A stretch of DNA of 64,000 bases from Hofstenia miamia. Its lineage: Eukaryota > Xenacoelomorpha > Acoela. The stretch covers positions 2,428,079 through 2,492,078 of the forward strand of contig SCFE01000023.1 of NCBI GenBank assembly GCA_004352715.1, in the 5' to 3' direction. The notes beneath the pieces are model-generated. The model had not been told where the DNA came from. It was given only the letters and a program-made list of their open reading frames with translations, and ran no database searches. Positions 13,488 through 24,085 of this stretch are shown here, piece after piece. Position 1 is the first letter of the stretch, and each line of letters starts with the position of its first letter. The position numbers and the translations under genes were made by a program.

Positions 13488-13757
13488 CTAGATTCCAAGT
13501 GGAATGACGCTAATCTTGTCCTTTAAATAATCCCAAAGATTTTCCAAGATGTTGAGAAATGAACAAGTCCCTGGGGTAAAATAGGTACGAATTCTTTTTA
13601 AAAACAGAACTTCTTGCGATTTGTGGTAAGGTGTTTCATCTTTAAGAAAAAGTAATACAAGTTGCTTCAAAATGCGAATATATTGAGATTCATTTACTGT
13701 ATTTTCTACACAATGCAAAATTCGGATACTGTTGGACCAATTGGGTTTAAAGATCAA
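13488..13757 (-). pseudogene. Tc1-type transposase C-terminal remnant (copy 1)
   Basis: An 89-codon frame carries TPYHKSQEV (equivalent of the D-x-PxH block of Tc1) and LNILENLWDYLKDKI (equivalent of the SPDLNPIENLW..LK block with the third catalytic residue). The Asp of the first block is shifted or lost, so it is inactive. Confidence 0.65.
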
Positions 13758-14407
13758 AAATTATTTCGGGAGAGTTGGGGATTATATCGTGTTTTGGCTC
13801 CTCATGATNTGTACCTGAATCTAGATCTAAATCGATCTGATCCATGGATTTCCACTGAATATAGATTAGATAATTTTATGGATATTCATGGATCATTGTT
13901 TCCAAAATAGTTTAAAATGAACAATGAAAATAAATTCTCAACTATTATTACACAAATCTGACAAAATTTTGCTTTTGCACACCACACTATGGTAGCTAAT
14001 TACATCTTCGGCAGTTTCTAAAAATATGTTCGGTTTCAATTTTTTTGTCCATCAAAATCACAGTTTCGGTTTTTTTGCTAACTACTATCGGTATTAGTAA
14101 AACATTATTAGAAAGAAAACTAACTAAGGTATGTTTTCAAAGACTAAATTAATTTGTTAAGTAAAACCAAATTATTTTAACTTGACGAACATTTTGGCGC
14201 ATGCTCTAAGAAGACTGTAACTCTTCTAGGAAAAACCATTGTGCTTCTGTTGAAAACCTAAAACTCGGTGTTCATTTTTTTCATCGGTTTCGGTGAAAAC
14301 CCAGGTTACGGTTTTTTGGTATACCACCAAGCGCTAGTGTTTGTTATAATCAAAATATTAGCCCATGCTTCAAGTACTGCGAGCATTTATTAAAACTCAT
14401 AGTTCGT

Positions 14408-14635
14408 CTAGATTCCAAGTGGAATGATGTTGAGAAATGAACAAGTCCCTGGGGTAAAATAGGTACGAATTCTTTTTAAAAACAGAACTTCTTACGATTT
14501 GTGGTAAGGTGTTTCATCTTTAAGAAAAAGTAATACAAGTTGCTTCAAAATGCGAATATATTGAGATTCATTTACTGTATTTTCTACACAATGCAAAATT
14601 CGGATACTGTTGGACCAATTGGGTTTAAAGATCAA
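14408..14635 (-). pseudogene. Tc1-type transposase remnant (copy 2)
   Basis: Second copy of the same remnant in the direct duplication. The 42-bp deletion removes the ENLWDYLK block, so only the TPYHKSQEV half remains. Confidence 0.6.
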
Positions 14636-14699
14636 AAATTATTTCGGGAGAGTTGGGGATTATATCGTGTTTTGGCTCCTCATGATCGTTTAATGAGAA

Positions 14700-17395
14700 A
14701 ATTCGATTGGATTTGAGCTCCACTAGCTTTCATAGTCGTACACGATTTTTATCAATTGATCTACTATACTGATTTGCCTCTAATTAATGTTGCATCATCA
14801 CCCAAGCTATGGATGTGCTTAATAACGTATAATTTAGATGCGATGGTCAGCAGATTCCGGGGGTGATGAGCACTTTCGCTCTCTCTTTCTGTCTATATCG
14901 TGACTTTTTAATAACTGAGATATAACTTAATTACATTTCCAGCACTTATACAAATGATCACCCTTGCTAGTATTTAGGTAGCGTCTCCAAAGGTGTCCTG
15001 AGGGAGCAAGCTGGGCGCACTTGCCCGAAGCCGAGATCTCAAAGACAGTTCGCAGATTTCCCAGCAGTACGATCCCATTCCAACCCTGGAAGTGGATAGT
15101 CTAACATTCACCGAGCTGGAAGTATCCAAAGTAAGTTGGGTGTTTGTAGTTGACAATGTTACGGAATTGTAAAACTTTTGATGCCTTCCCTCTATTGAAA
15201 AGTGTTCCTTCAAATTTGATTTGCTGCTTTTGGTAAACTTTATTTTGGTTTTACAAACCTTGCATTTTGAGGTAAATGAGTGTTGTCGATATCGGTATAC
15301 AAAAGGTCGTAATTGTAAACCATTGCAATACTGAAACGATACAAATCAATAATAAATTTGATGGAGAGCAATTAAATAAAAGACGTGCGCAGTGTATACG
15401 CAACAGTAGTAACTAACTGCACTATCCGATTGTTCGCGAAGCTGCTTGTTGTATGAAACATTGCTTAAAATGTATTGCAATTTGGCGGTAATAGTTTTTC
15501 AATTGTAGGAAATTCGACGCATAAATATAAACACTTTACATTTACACGCATCAATTCAAATTGTTACAAACATGTGTTTAATGGGCATCACAATATAATC
15601 TCATGAGATGCCTCAGCGATGACCTAATGAGACATCTGTATCCTAAAGGCGTCCTACTAGGATATGAGACATCTGCGACATAAATAGGATGAGTTAGGAT
15701 GCATTTGCGACAGTTGATTTTTGACAGGGGTGAGGTACTTACGTTAGCTTAGAATGCGGGCGCGCTAGCGGCAGTTTTTTTCGCTAGTTACGATTTTGCT
15801 ATTTTGCCTATCGCTAGCCGCTAGCGGTACCGCTATCGCGTTCGCTGTCACACCTCTGGATAAGACATATATCATAAGTGAGTACTGACACAAACACTAG
15901 CTGCGAACAAAACAAAAAGACTTCCAAAGACTATTGCAGCTCCTAATCTACATTTAATAATTATATAACTAACACAGTCTAGTATCGGTCTCTTATAGTC
16001 ATCAATTTAGATCTAAAACATGGTTACTAGAAAATATAATAATCGATCCTACGGTGGCATCTCGCCTTTCAAGAGTTTGTTATATTACTACATGTCACAC
16101 AAAACAATTGATAGAGAGCTAAGCGAATGATAAAAAAACATTCCTACACGTAACCCTAACTTAATTGCATGTGATTCTCGAGGCTGGAATCCATTCATGT
16201 TTCCCCTAGCACGCAGCCATCGATCGCCACTCGCAATGCTTGCTTAGCTTCTCATTGTGTATTAATTAAGATAAATATTTTACAATTAAAAACTGGTAAT
16301 TTATCTGATTAGCGCCATAGAATATGCAAATATACATGCAGATGCATATAAAACAAAGCAACTATACAATAAATCTACCAAGCTAGGGATAAATTCACTT
16401 AGAGATTTCAAGTACAAATATTGTACAATCATTATAGTAGAATTTGTATCAGTACCGGCTTTAAGGAGGGGGCAAATGCCATAGACCCTGCACTTTTTAG
16501 AGCCCGCGCTAAGCAATTACTACAGAAAAGCTATTAGTAAACTTAAGAAAATTCAATTTAAATTACTCACAATATCAATTAAAAAATTATATTGTTAGTT
16601 GCACACTATGATTTACAACAAATAAGGCTCTTTTCGCTCTAATGTTATAATTAATGGATATTTGTGATATAAGTGGTTTGTAACTTCTATCAATTGATTG
16701 CGATGGAGCATGAAATTTTGATTTTCCGCATTTAGTAGATGATATTAACAACTGCAAAACTAATGTTCATAAATATGTGATAAATAACAAATATGTCTTA
16801 ATTCAATTAACTTTCTAAAACAAGAAAAATTTCTTGATAAATAAAACCTTCTTTATATACATAGCAATTGTTTTTGCAATCTGAGATTTTGATTAGTTGA
16901 CAAAATATACGCAACTGTATTTTAATATATGTTAAGCTAGACAAGTATATATTAATTTGGTATATTCTTAGGATACAATTATGTAGGCATATATATATAT
17001 ATATATATATCGTAATTATAATTATATCATATTATATTAGATCTTTAATATTATATTAATTTCCACATTATGTTATATTTTATTATATTATTAAAAACAA
17101 TAATAATAATAATAATGTTATTATTATATCCAGTGACAAGAAGCAAACTTCTATTATTTGGTTATTGATAATAATTAAAAATATTAAGGCACAGGACGTA
17201 GTAACATTTGACTATGCATTTCAGACTATTTAGTGCATACATACAACAAACCCATAGAACTGATAACAAATATTTAAAGTTCCAAAAATGTTCTTGTTTA
17301 TACTGTAAAGTTCTTGAAACAATCATTATCCTTAATTAAAGTATTAGATGGGTTTTTAAAACTTGATTTGCTTTAAAGGATAATTTAGGAATCTT
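14700..17395. other. Non-coding interval with one GC-rich palindromic patch
   Basis: No gene was recognised. 15,725-15,857 is a GC-rich patch of CGCTAGCGG-type words, starting CAGGGGTGAGG and ending CACACCTCTG, which resembles a hAT-type MITE but has no matching target duplication. 15,987-17,858 recurs reverse-complemented in contig 29,250-31,066. A (TA)n tract lies at 16,989-17,010. Confidence 0.5.
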
Positions 17396-17650
17396 TGATC
17401 AAAACTTGGCAAGAATTTTAAGGATTTTCAAAGAAACTTTAAAGAATTTTGAAGATTCCTACGAAAACTTTAAAGAATTTTGAAGATTCTTCCGGAAACT
17501 TTAAAGAATTTCAAAGATTCTTATGAAAGCTTTAAAGAATTTCAAAGATTCTTACGGAAACTTTAAAGTATTTCAAAGGTTCTTACGGAAACATAAAAAC
17601 ATTTCAAAGATTCTTAAGGAAACTTTAAGAAATAATAAGGGATTCTTAAA
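17396..17650. repeat. 31-bp minisatellite (about 7 units)
   Basis: Imperfect units based on ACTTTAAAGAATTTCAAAG, period 31 bp. The reversed copy at about 29,467-29,645 has about 5 units, so the array differs in length between the two copies, as expected of alleles. Confidence 0.85.
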
Positions 17651-17731
17651 GTAACATACAAGAATATATATTTTTACAGAAAATTTAGAAATATAAAACA
17701 CTGAAAATATTTCAGACAAATTTTAAACAGT

Positions 17732-18240
17732 TTACAACAAGAATATCTGGGTAAATGAATAAAATAATAGAAACTGCGAAAATTTAAGCAAATGAATTAG
17801 AAGTTCTTCTAAAATAGTTTCAGCGGTGGTGAGAACATGAGGCAAAAATCTAACAACAAAGGTATCTCCACTTTTATGTGTAGTGAGCACAAAGCAAATG
17901 ATAATCTCATTTGAATTTCCTTCGACATCTATTCCAACTAAGGAACTTCCATTGTACCTGCAGTCGTTTTTCCAAGAATATTTCATTATATGAAGTGACA
18001 CCGTCAGAATCACCTTCAGAAAACAGACATTAGGAACTTTCCAATATGAATGCTGCCAGATTTATATGAACGAAGAAAGCGTTCAGATGGCAGTGGCAAG
18101 TGGTCTCGTACTGCAACATTAAGGAAAATGTGATAATCATAGAAGAATATTTAAGCTTACCATGATATTCTCTTTGACATAGATCATCAAGTAAACTGTG
18201 CATATTTTCATAATCAAATACTGGCACAATCCATTGTCAT
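17732..18240 (-). pseudogene. Unrecognised coding-like segment in two frames
   Basis: Two minus-strand frames (18,227-18,030 and about 18,060-17,732) overlap and read as though one protein had a frameshift near 18,050. The second contains SSLVGIDVEGNSNEIIICF and VRFLPHVLTTAETILEELL, which look like real protein rather than random translation. The family is not recognised; it may be a transposase or one host exon. The C-terminal half is repeated at 29,250-29,382 on the plus strand. Confidence 0.35.
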
Positions 18241-18563
18241 GAGAACGTCTATTAATCTAGTACCCTTTCATAGAACAGAGCCACTTAAGAGGAGGAAATC
18301 TATTACCAAATATATAAAACTGAACCATAAATTCAGCGTTGGCATCCATTAGGCATATCTGAAGACCAAGAAGCAGGAAAGTCACTAAGTTTTAACCCCT
18401 TTATTGAGGTAACAAGATCTTTATTATTAAATTTTGCTAATTGATTTACTTCTGTTTGTCTTGTAATCGGCTTCCGGGAAAGAGTCATGTTTTTCAAAAC
18501 CTCACCAATTAGAATAAGATTATTTACCTAATTTAGTGTATATATGCTGCATATATTTATATA

Positions 18564-18598
<35 letters not shown>

Positions 18599-19730
18599 GT
18601 AAACAAGCTATACAGTATCCATATTTGCTGTATTTAGGGTTAATTACACTCAATGCAACATCATAATTGTCTTTAAAATTTAAACATGCATGCATTGGCG
18701 TAGCCAGCCATATATGTAAACAGATATGCTTTAATTAAATATTTTTAGCCCATTTTCAATTAAAAAAGTATTTCATCTCATCTTAATACTAATGATTTCA
18801 AGGCGAAGGTATAGAATAGGGTGCACGTGAAACACGCGGACAAAATAAACACCAATCCAGGGTAAAAAACGATGAGAAATGCAATAACACACGTAAATAG
18901 TTCAAAAAATAATAGATATAGACCAATAACTTTACATAATTAGTGTTTATTTTATCCGCATTGACCCTATTCTATATTCATTATGTGATTAATTAACCGC
19001 TAAAAATACATTTGAGTTCATTTTAGGTGATACACTACATGTATAAGTGAGAAACTAACACTTACAGATTTCGTACATTACTCAGAAAAGTTCAAATTCA
19101 CATCTCCAGTGCGTATTTTGATTTCATTGTGACGATAAAGCAAACAATCATAATACCAAAATAAGATCATTTTAATAATTTTAAAGATGCTATTGTACTA
19201 TATCAGTTTAAACTGTAAGGATATGAATTTGAAAAAATTATACCTTTAAGGAATTTGGGAGGCTAAATTCGGTAGAAACGAATCGTTCTTCAATTTCTTC
19301 CTGTTTGAGCATAATAAAAAGCATTTGAAGTGAAATGCTTCTCACAAACTAGAATATTCTGTAGAATGCTTTCTACAAATAGCCCTTAGCCATTTTTCTT
19401 TTAATTCAACATCTTTTGGGCAACTAAACTGTGTTACATTTGTTTTATAATTAAATTCAGACTTGCAGAGGAGCACGCAACACTTCCGAACCATTATGTT
19501 CTTCTGCTAGTGGTCGCTCAATATAAATATCTCGCCTCACATTTATTTCTGTGTACTGTAAATTTCCGGCCTGTGTTTAAAGCTACATGGGCGAACAGCA
19601 ACTCTATTAGGACATGAAGTAATTTGCATTGTTGGTTTGGGTCAAAATTCATGTTCTCAAGGTCAAGCTTAACAGTAAGATCTCGGGGTCTGTACAAGTC
19701 TACTACGGGATACAGCAAAAATTGCTTAAT
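18241..19730. other. Non-coding, contains one MITE
   Basis: Apart from a (TA)n tract near 18,560-18,600 and the MITE at 18,810, nothing is recognised. Confidence 0.6.
18810..18976. mobile_element. MITE with ~40-bp inverted termini
   Basis: Begins TATAGAATAGGGTGCACG and ends with the complement of TATAGAATAGGGTCAATG. Both arms continue inward through GCGGA(C/T)AAAATAAACAC. TA at each tip suggests a Tc1/mariner-type non-autonomous element. Confidence 0.7.
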
Positions 19731-19736
19731 TATCAC
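19731..19736. repeat. Target site duplication TATCAC, left
   Basis: Identical to 35,212-35,217, directly outside the inverted-repeat tips. Six bp is the size produced by Polinton integrases. Confidence 0.8.
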
Positions 19737-19764
19737 AGTAGTATAGATTCGAGTGACGCCCATT

Positions 19765-19926
19765 ACACTTTTTTCTGTTTGGTCGAGAAGTGGGTCATAG
19801 GCCTTTACACTTTTTTCTGATTGGTCGAGAGGGGTGGCCTTTGACCTAAGACGCCATGGATATTGCCAATGGTGTTTTACTGACGTCATAATGTGTTGAC
19901 TGATTAAACAAGACAGTCTATATATT
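19765..19926 (+). promoter_or_regulatory. Compact promoter inside the Polinton inverted repeat
   Basis: Reading inward from the tip are two CTG(A/T)TTGGTCGAG blocks, the second fitting the NF-Y (inverted CCAAT) consensus. Then come a CCAAT at 19,865-19,870, a perfect CRE palindrome TGACGTCA at 19,881-19,888, and a TATATATT box at 19,919-19,926, which is 50 bp upstream of the ATG at 19,976. The arrangement is kept in the right repeat. At 59.66-59.71 kb the TATA is kept but the CRE is mutated to TGACATTA. Motif matches are seen; transcription factor use is inference from animal promoters. Confidence 0.6.
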
Positions 19927-19975
19927 CACCCAAATTATCAGATAAAATCATTATTTTTATTCTACGCAAATTCTT

Positions 19976-20497
19976 ATGTCTGTTGAAACATTAGTATCTG
20001 GTTCACTTGGCAATCTATTTGACGAGCTATGTACAACTCCACCACCAGCTTCCAACTATAATCCGTTAACACAAGAGATGATGGTCCCTCCTCCTGAACC
20101 TGTAAAAGAAAAACGCAAAGCTCCCCACAAGCAAAAACGTCCTGCACTTAATAATAATGTCATTGCCTTACCCAACACAAAGGCACAAGAAGAAGGCGAT
20201 GATATTTTACAACGCTTACATGATGTCAATTTACAACCATCATCGGGTACTTTTTCAATCGTGAGTCCTGCTAGTGAAATTCCGGAAAAAATTTGGTTAA
20301 CAATCGTGGATGCTGCTCAGTTAAACACAAGATATGCCATCACAGTAAAGATTAGACTCGACAATGGTGTTTATTATTTTCTGCCTAAATGCTACGTCAG
20401 TGCATTGGGTGATAAATACAAGTTTTTGATCAATAAAAAACTTTTTCGCAATGATGACTTGGGGAACAGTGCAATTGTATTACAGTTTAGTAAATAG
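19976..20497 (+). CDS. 173-aa protein of unknown function carried in the Polinton inverted repeat
   Basis: Intact single-exon frame from an ATG 50 bp after a TATA box. The N-terminal ~35 residues include a short acidic/hydrophobic segment and a PPP stretch. Residues ~45-60 are strongly basic (EKRKAPHKQKRPA), a plausible nuclear-localisation or DNA-binding patch. Residues ~85-173 look like a compact beta-rich domain ending LQFSK. No signal peptide, membrane segment or cysteine cluster is visible, and no family is recognised. Because it lies in an inverted repeat, a complete element would carry two copies, one per end, both directed inward. The right copy (34,865-34,972) has an in-frame 138-codon deletion, and a third damaged copy lies at 59,171-59,601. 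Position and context suggest an early or regulatory viral gene; that is inference. Confidence 0.65.
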   Translation: MSVETLVSGSLGNLFDELCTTPPPASNYNPLTQEMMVPPPEPVKEKRKAPHKQKRPALNNNVIALPNTKAQEEGDDILQRLHDVNLQPSSGTFSIVSPASEIPEKIWLTIVDAAQLNTRYAITVKIRLDNGVYYFLPKCYVSALGDKYKFLINKKLFRNDDLGNSAIVLQFSK

Positions 20498-20740
20498 AGA
20501 ATGTATAGTTGTGCTTTTGCTCTTTTTCTACATGTACTGGTTTTTATGTTTGATAAATTAATACATTTCATAAACATTAGTTTTTAATATAAAAAATTTA
20601 AGTTCCTACGTTGTAAATAGGTAAAAATCTATAGATTAGAAATAATTCTCCAAATGAATCAGGTTGAATTTTTCAATGAATACTAAGAAAAATGTGATAT
20701 CTGAAAATTATGTTAAGAACAGTAATTATTTTTGATGATT

Positions 20741-21200
20741 TTACGCATTTATAGACTTTTACATTGGTTTTCTACTTTATGCATTTTTTTNNNNNNNNNN
20801 NNNNNNNNNNNNNNNNNNNNNNNNNNNNNNNNNNNNNNNNNNNNNNNNNNNNNNNNNNNNNNNNNNNNNNNNNNNNNNNNNNNNNNNNNNNNNNNNNNNN
20901 NNNNNNNNNNNNNNNNNNNNNNNNNNNNNNNNNNNNNNNNNNNNNNNNNNNNNNNNNNNNNNNNNNNNNNNNNNNNNNNNNNNNNNNNNNNNNNNNNNNN
21001 NNNNNNNNNNNNNNNNNNNNNNNNNNNNNNNNNNNNNNNNNNNNNNNNNNNNNNNNNNNNNNNNNNTACACATTTATAGACTTTTCCATGGGTTTTCCTT
21101 TTTATACATTTTTTTCACTTTATATGGTTTGTCACTTTTTACACATTTATAGACTTTTACATGGGTTTTCCTCTTTATACAAATATTTTAAATAACAATT
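20741..21200. repeat. Tandem repeat with 276-base assembly gap (20,791-21,066)
   Basis: On both sides of the gap are repeats of a unit containing ACATTTATAGACTTTTACAT followed by GGGTTTTCCTCTTTATAC-like text, so the gap is a collapsed tandem array. In the related element at 57.9-59.1 kb this position is occupied by a 180-codon ORF relic. Confidence 0.8.
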
Positions 21201-21227
21201 TTGTTTGATTTATAAAACGCTGCATTT

Positions 21228-21395
21228 GAGTTAGTAAATTTAATAATACTATTTATTATACAATGAGAATGTAGAAATGATTTGTACATGTTTCATTAAT
21301 GGTAGATTTCTAGAGATACATCTCATCACTAAGTTAAATAAGTGTAACATTAGATAATGGATGCACATGTTATGTATAATAATATAATTAGGGAT
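21228..21395. repeat. Segment shared with the second element
   Basis: Near-identical to 52,690-52,779 continued at 55,243-55,310 (the two parts split by the mariner), and to 57,896-58,012 in inverse orientation. It defines the empty site for the mariner and shows that the 51.5-59.7 kb structure derives from the same Polinton family. Confidence 0.8.
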
Positions 21396-21412
21396 AAAAT
21401 AACTATATACAT

Positions 21413-21862
21413 TTATTCACAGGTTAATATACAATACTCTAACGAATGTCCATGATCAAGAAAAATATTAAATCTATTGTCTTTGATTTCTCCATCAATA
21501 AGCATGAAAATTTTCTGGATTGCAATGTCTATCAGGAAACCATCCACATGGAGTCTAGAGCTGTTATTTCTTAAAATTTGTGCTGCGGCAAATGTATGAG
21601 GGATATTCTCTCCATACAACTTGAAGTTTGAGGAATCTACATCTATATGGGGAGCCAAGCCAAAACACGTATCACATGTACATTGTCCCTGTGAAGGCTG
21701 AAACTTAGCATGCAACATTTTATTGTTTGGGAGTGGTATATCTTCATATTTCACGAGCTTATCAATATTTTGCAAAACACACATCTTGTGTTTGATTGCT
21801 GAAAAATTCTTTAAATTGCTATCAAAGCTGCATTCGAGAAATACGTTAGTTGTCATCTCCAA
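21413..21862 (-). CDS. 149-aa ORF of unknown function inside the Polinton
   Basis: Intact single-exon frame between the inverted repeat and the integrase/capsid block, on the same strand as those genes. It has a small CTCDTC cysteine motif at residues ~61-66. The C-terminal half is hydrophobic/acidic without a clear membrane segment (contains FLIDIAIQKIFMLIDGEIK), and there is no signal peptide. No family is recognised. An intact frame in an otherwise decayed neighbourhood suggests it belongs to the element. Confidence 0.5.
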   Translation of the reverse strand: MEMTTNVFLECSFDSNLKNFSAIKHKMCVLQNIDKLVKYEDIPLPNNKMLHAKFQPSQGQCTCDTCFGLAPHIDVDSSNFKLYGENIPHTFAAAQILRNNSSRLHVDGFLIDIAIQKIFMLIDGEIKDNRFNIFLDHGHSLEYCILTCE

Positions 21863-22022
21863 AATTGTGAATAGTAGTATTTAAAATATCCGTAAAATTT
21901 ATAAACATAGAGTTTTTGATAATCCAGCACATTTTGAGTAATGTATAATTACTTCATAGCTATAAACTTATGATTTTCACTATTGCAATGAAATGTGATT
22001 GCTAACATCATATTTCTTTAAA

Positions 22023-22058
<36 letters not shown>

Positions 22059-22539
22059 CGGGCATGGGCGACTACGAATTATGTTATCATGTTCCTGCTA
22101 GTACAGGTATGCGTTTTCATTTGCCCATAATGTGTATTTTAACATATAAACAATTAATGGTTGGCCATAAAAATTTTTTAAGCGTGTATAACTCACTTAC
22201 TCATAAATTTATTAATACCTAAGTATTTCCAAATTTCTAAATATTATTGAATAAAATTGTTAAAAAATGTGGACTATTTCGATTTTATTTTTATAGAATC
22301 AATAGGAAGTTTAGGGTTAAATAATATTATTTTAAAGAACATACATCTTAAATAATATTTTGAAGAAAATAACATGTAAAGAATGCGACTTTGTTCGAAA
22401 TGCTGTTGAAATTTCTAGTTATTTAATAGCAGCAAGAAAATATTTTCACAGGTAAGAGTAATAAAGAATTTTTTGTCGGGCACTAAAAATTCCATGAACG
22501 TGGTCACACTGGAGTTTACCAAATTGAGATAACCGATCA

Positions 22540-23370
22540 CAAACACTTTGTTACCACATTCCTTTGCAAAACAATAGAAGATGTAATAAAAAAATGTAAT
22601 GCCTTCATACTGCAAACAAAGAAAGATTTGCAGAACAACATTTCAAGTTGGAAAATGATTTTTCTGAATGGACAAACCAAGTCATCAACATAGACATCAA
22701 ACGGCTCTCTAAAATGAAGATGGCTACACACGTGTTACTACTAGTGGAAAATCTTACAAAATACTGCACCGATTAAGAACATCAAACCTCAAACCATTGC
22801 TGATGCTATTAAAAACTGGATATGTACATTCATCACAACATATTATAACTGATCAACATATTCAATTCAAAAGCAAATCCTTCGTATGCTGGAGGAAAAA
22901 TTGGTGAGATTTACTCCCAATAATTGAATACTTTTACAATGCTAGTACTATACTAACACCCTATAAAGCTGCTTGGTCAAGAAGCTCTGACACCTACATC
23001 TATGCTTTTCAACAACTACGCTGGCTAAATGGATGAAAATTACGTCAAACAAAAATTCAATCATTTTCATAAAATTGCGTGTGGTAATACTCAGAAAAGC
23101 TCAACCTGCCAACAACATTACTATAATCACTTTCCCTCAATGATGAACCTCACAAACTTAGCAACAAAGTATTTCAATTTCACCCGATTGCTATAATAGA
23201 CTCAAAACAAGTATCGAAACTCTCTAGAAACTGGTTTGGTCCTTACACAGTTATGAAAGTGGAGAAATAGTAAACTTCCAACAATTAAAAAAACCCCTAA
23301 GGATTTTTTCCATGCTCATATTGACTCATGTGAAAATTCGAAACTTTTGCAAAACAATAACAAGCATATT
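22540..23370 (+). pseudogene. Ty3/Gypsy-type integrase remnant
   Basis: Translated across several frames the order fits the end of an LTR-retrotransposon integrase. There is a TIADAIKNWICTF segment, then TDQHIQFKSKSF (the D-x-G-x-x-F region), then LLPIIEYFYNASTILTPYKA. Near 23,205-23,268 comes SKLSRNWFGPYTVMKVE, a GPY/F module typical of Metaviridae. Multiple stops and frameshifts make it dead. It lies inside the Polinton on the opposite strand from its genes, so it is probably a nested insertion rather than part of the element. Confidence 0.6.
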
Positions 23371-24085
23371 ATGAAACTACTGGTCTTAGTACTTTTGTGG
23401 AAGATAGATGTACTTATGATATAGAAATTAAATTTAACCTAAGTTCTAACCCATGAATACACACACAACCTTCACAATTAGCTAAACAAAACGTTAATAA
23501 TAGGGAATGGGAAATTAATATTGTATCTTTGCCTTAAGATGAGGAAATGCATCAAATTGTCAATATCTCAGAGGACTTACGCTCTCTCAGGAAGTCTCCC
23601 AACTCTCCGCCTATGACTCATATGATGTTACCTCAAGTCTGTGTCAGAGATGGGCATTGGGTACCCGAATTTACCTAACCCAATGTTTGGTATCAGGTCG
23701 GGTCAGGTTTGAGTACAATAATTTGGATTCAGGTTGGTTTGGATATGCTTACGGAGCAGGTTCTGTCAGGTAATTGTCAGGTATGATAAACTGGATAAAA
23801 TGCAGTATTTTTAAGCTAATGACAATAACTTAAATTATTTAGTCACTTAGTTTCAGAGATATAAGCATATTAAATCTACATAATCAAGGGACAAATGGAA
23901 TACATAATATGTTAATATCCATGCATGTCATTGGCTCCAATAATGACATCTGAGAGCCAATTCATTTGAGACTGCTTTTTGGAGCAGGTTTTTACGACAT
24001 AAATTCTTTAATTATACATAGTTATTTTTATTTCCTGTAAAGTTAAATACACTCAACATGTGTATTCTGCATACATCCTCATCCT
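23371..24085. other. Unassigned sequence between integrase remnant and capsid-like gene
   Basis: AT-rich, no recognised coding. A short patch of GGGTA/GGGTC/CAGGT words lies at 23,655-23,800. Confidence 0.5.

Larger units (their letters stand above)
12890..14690. repeat. ~0.9 kb direct duplication joined by a single N
   Basis: 12,890-13,808 and 13,811-14,690 are almost identical direct copies, both beginning GTGTACCTGAATCTAGATC or nearly so, separated by an N at 13,809. The second copy lacks 42 bp present near 13,507-13,548 of the first. A single N at the join suggests two overlapping contigs or haplotypes placed end to end rather than a real tandem repeat. Confidence 0.85.
19737..20740 (+). 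repeat. Left terminal inverted repeat of the Polinton
   Basis: Matches 34,621-35,211 in inverse orientation, almost base for base: 19,737 to about 20,050, then about 20,475-20,740. The ~414 bp between are missing from the right repeat because the gene carried there has an internal deletion. The contig holding the right repeat begins at 34,621, so the full arm length is not known. The outer part contains two direct copies of a CTGATTGGTCGAG-type unit. Confidence 0.85.

Noticed and set aside
15725-15857. GC-rich CGCTAGCGG palindromic patch as a complete MITE
   Set aside because: Tips are only loosely complementary and there is no target duplication.
16301-16516. 71-codon frame conserved exactly at 30,537-30,752
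   Set aside because: The exact match reflects the duplicated or allelic contigs, not selection on a protein.
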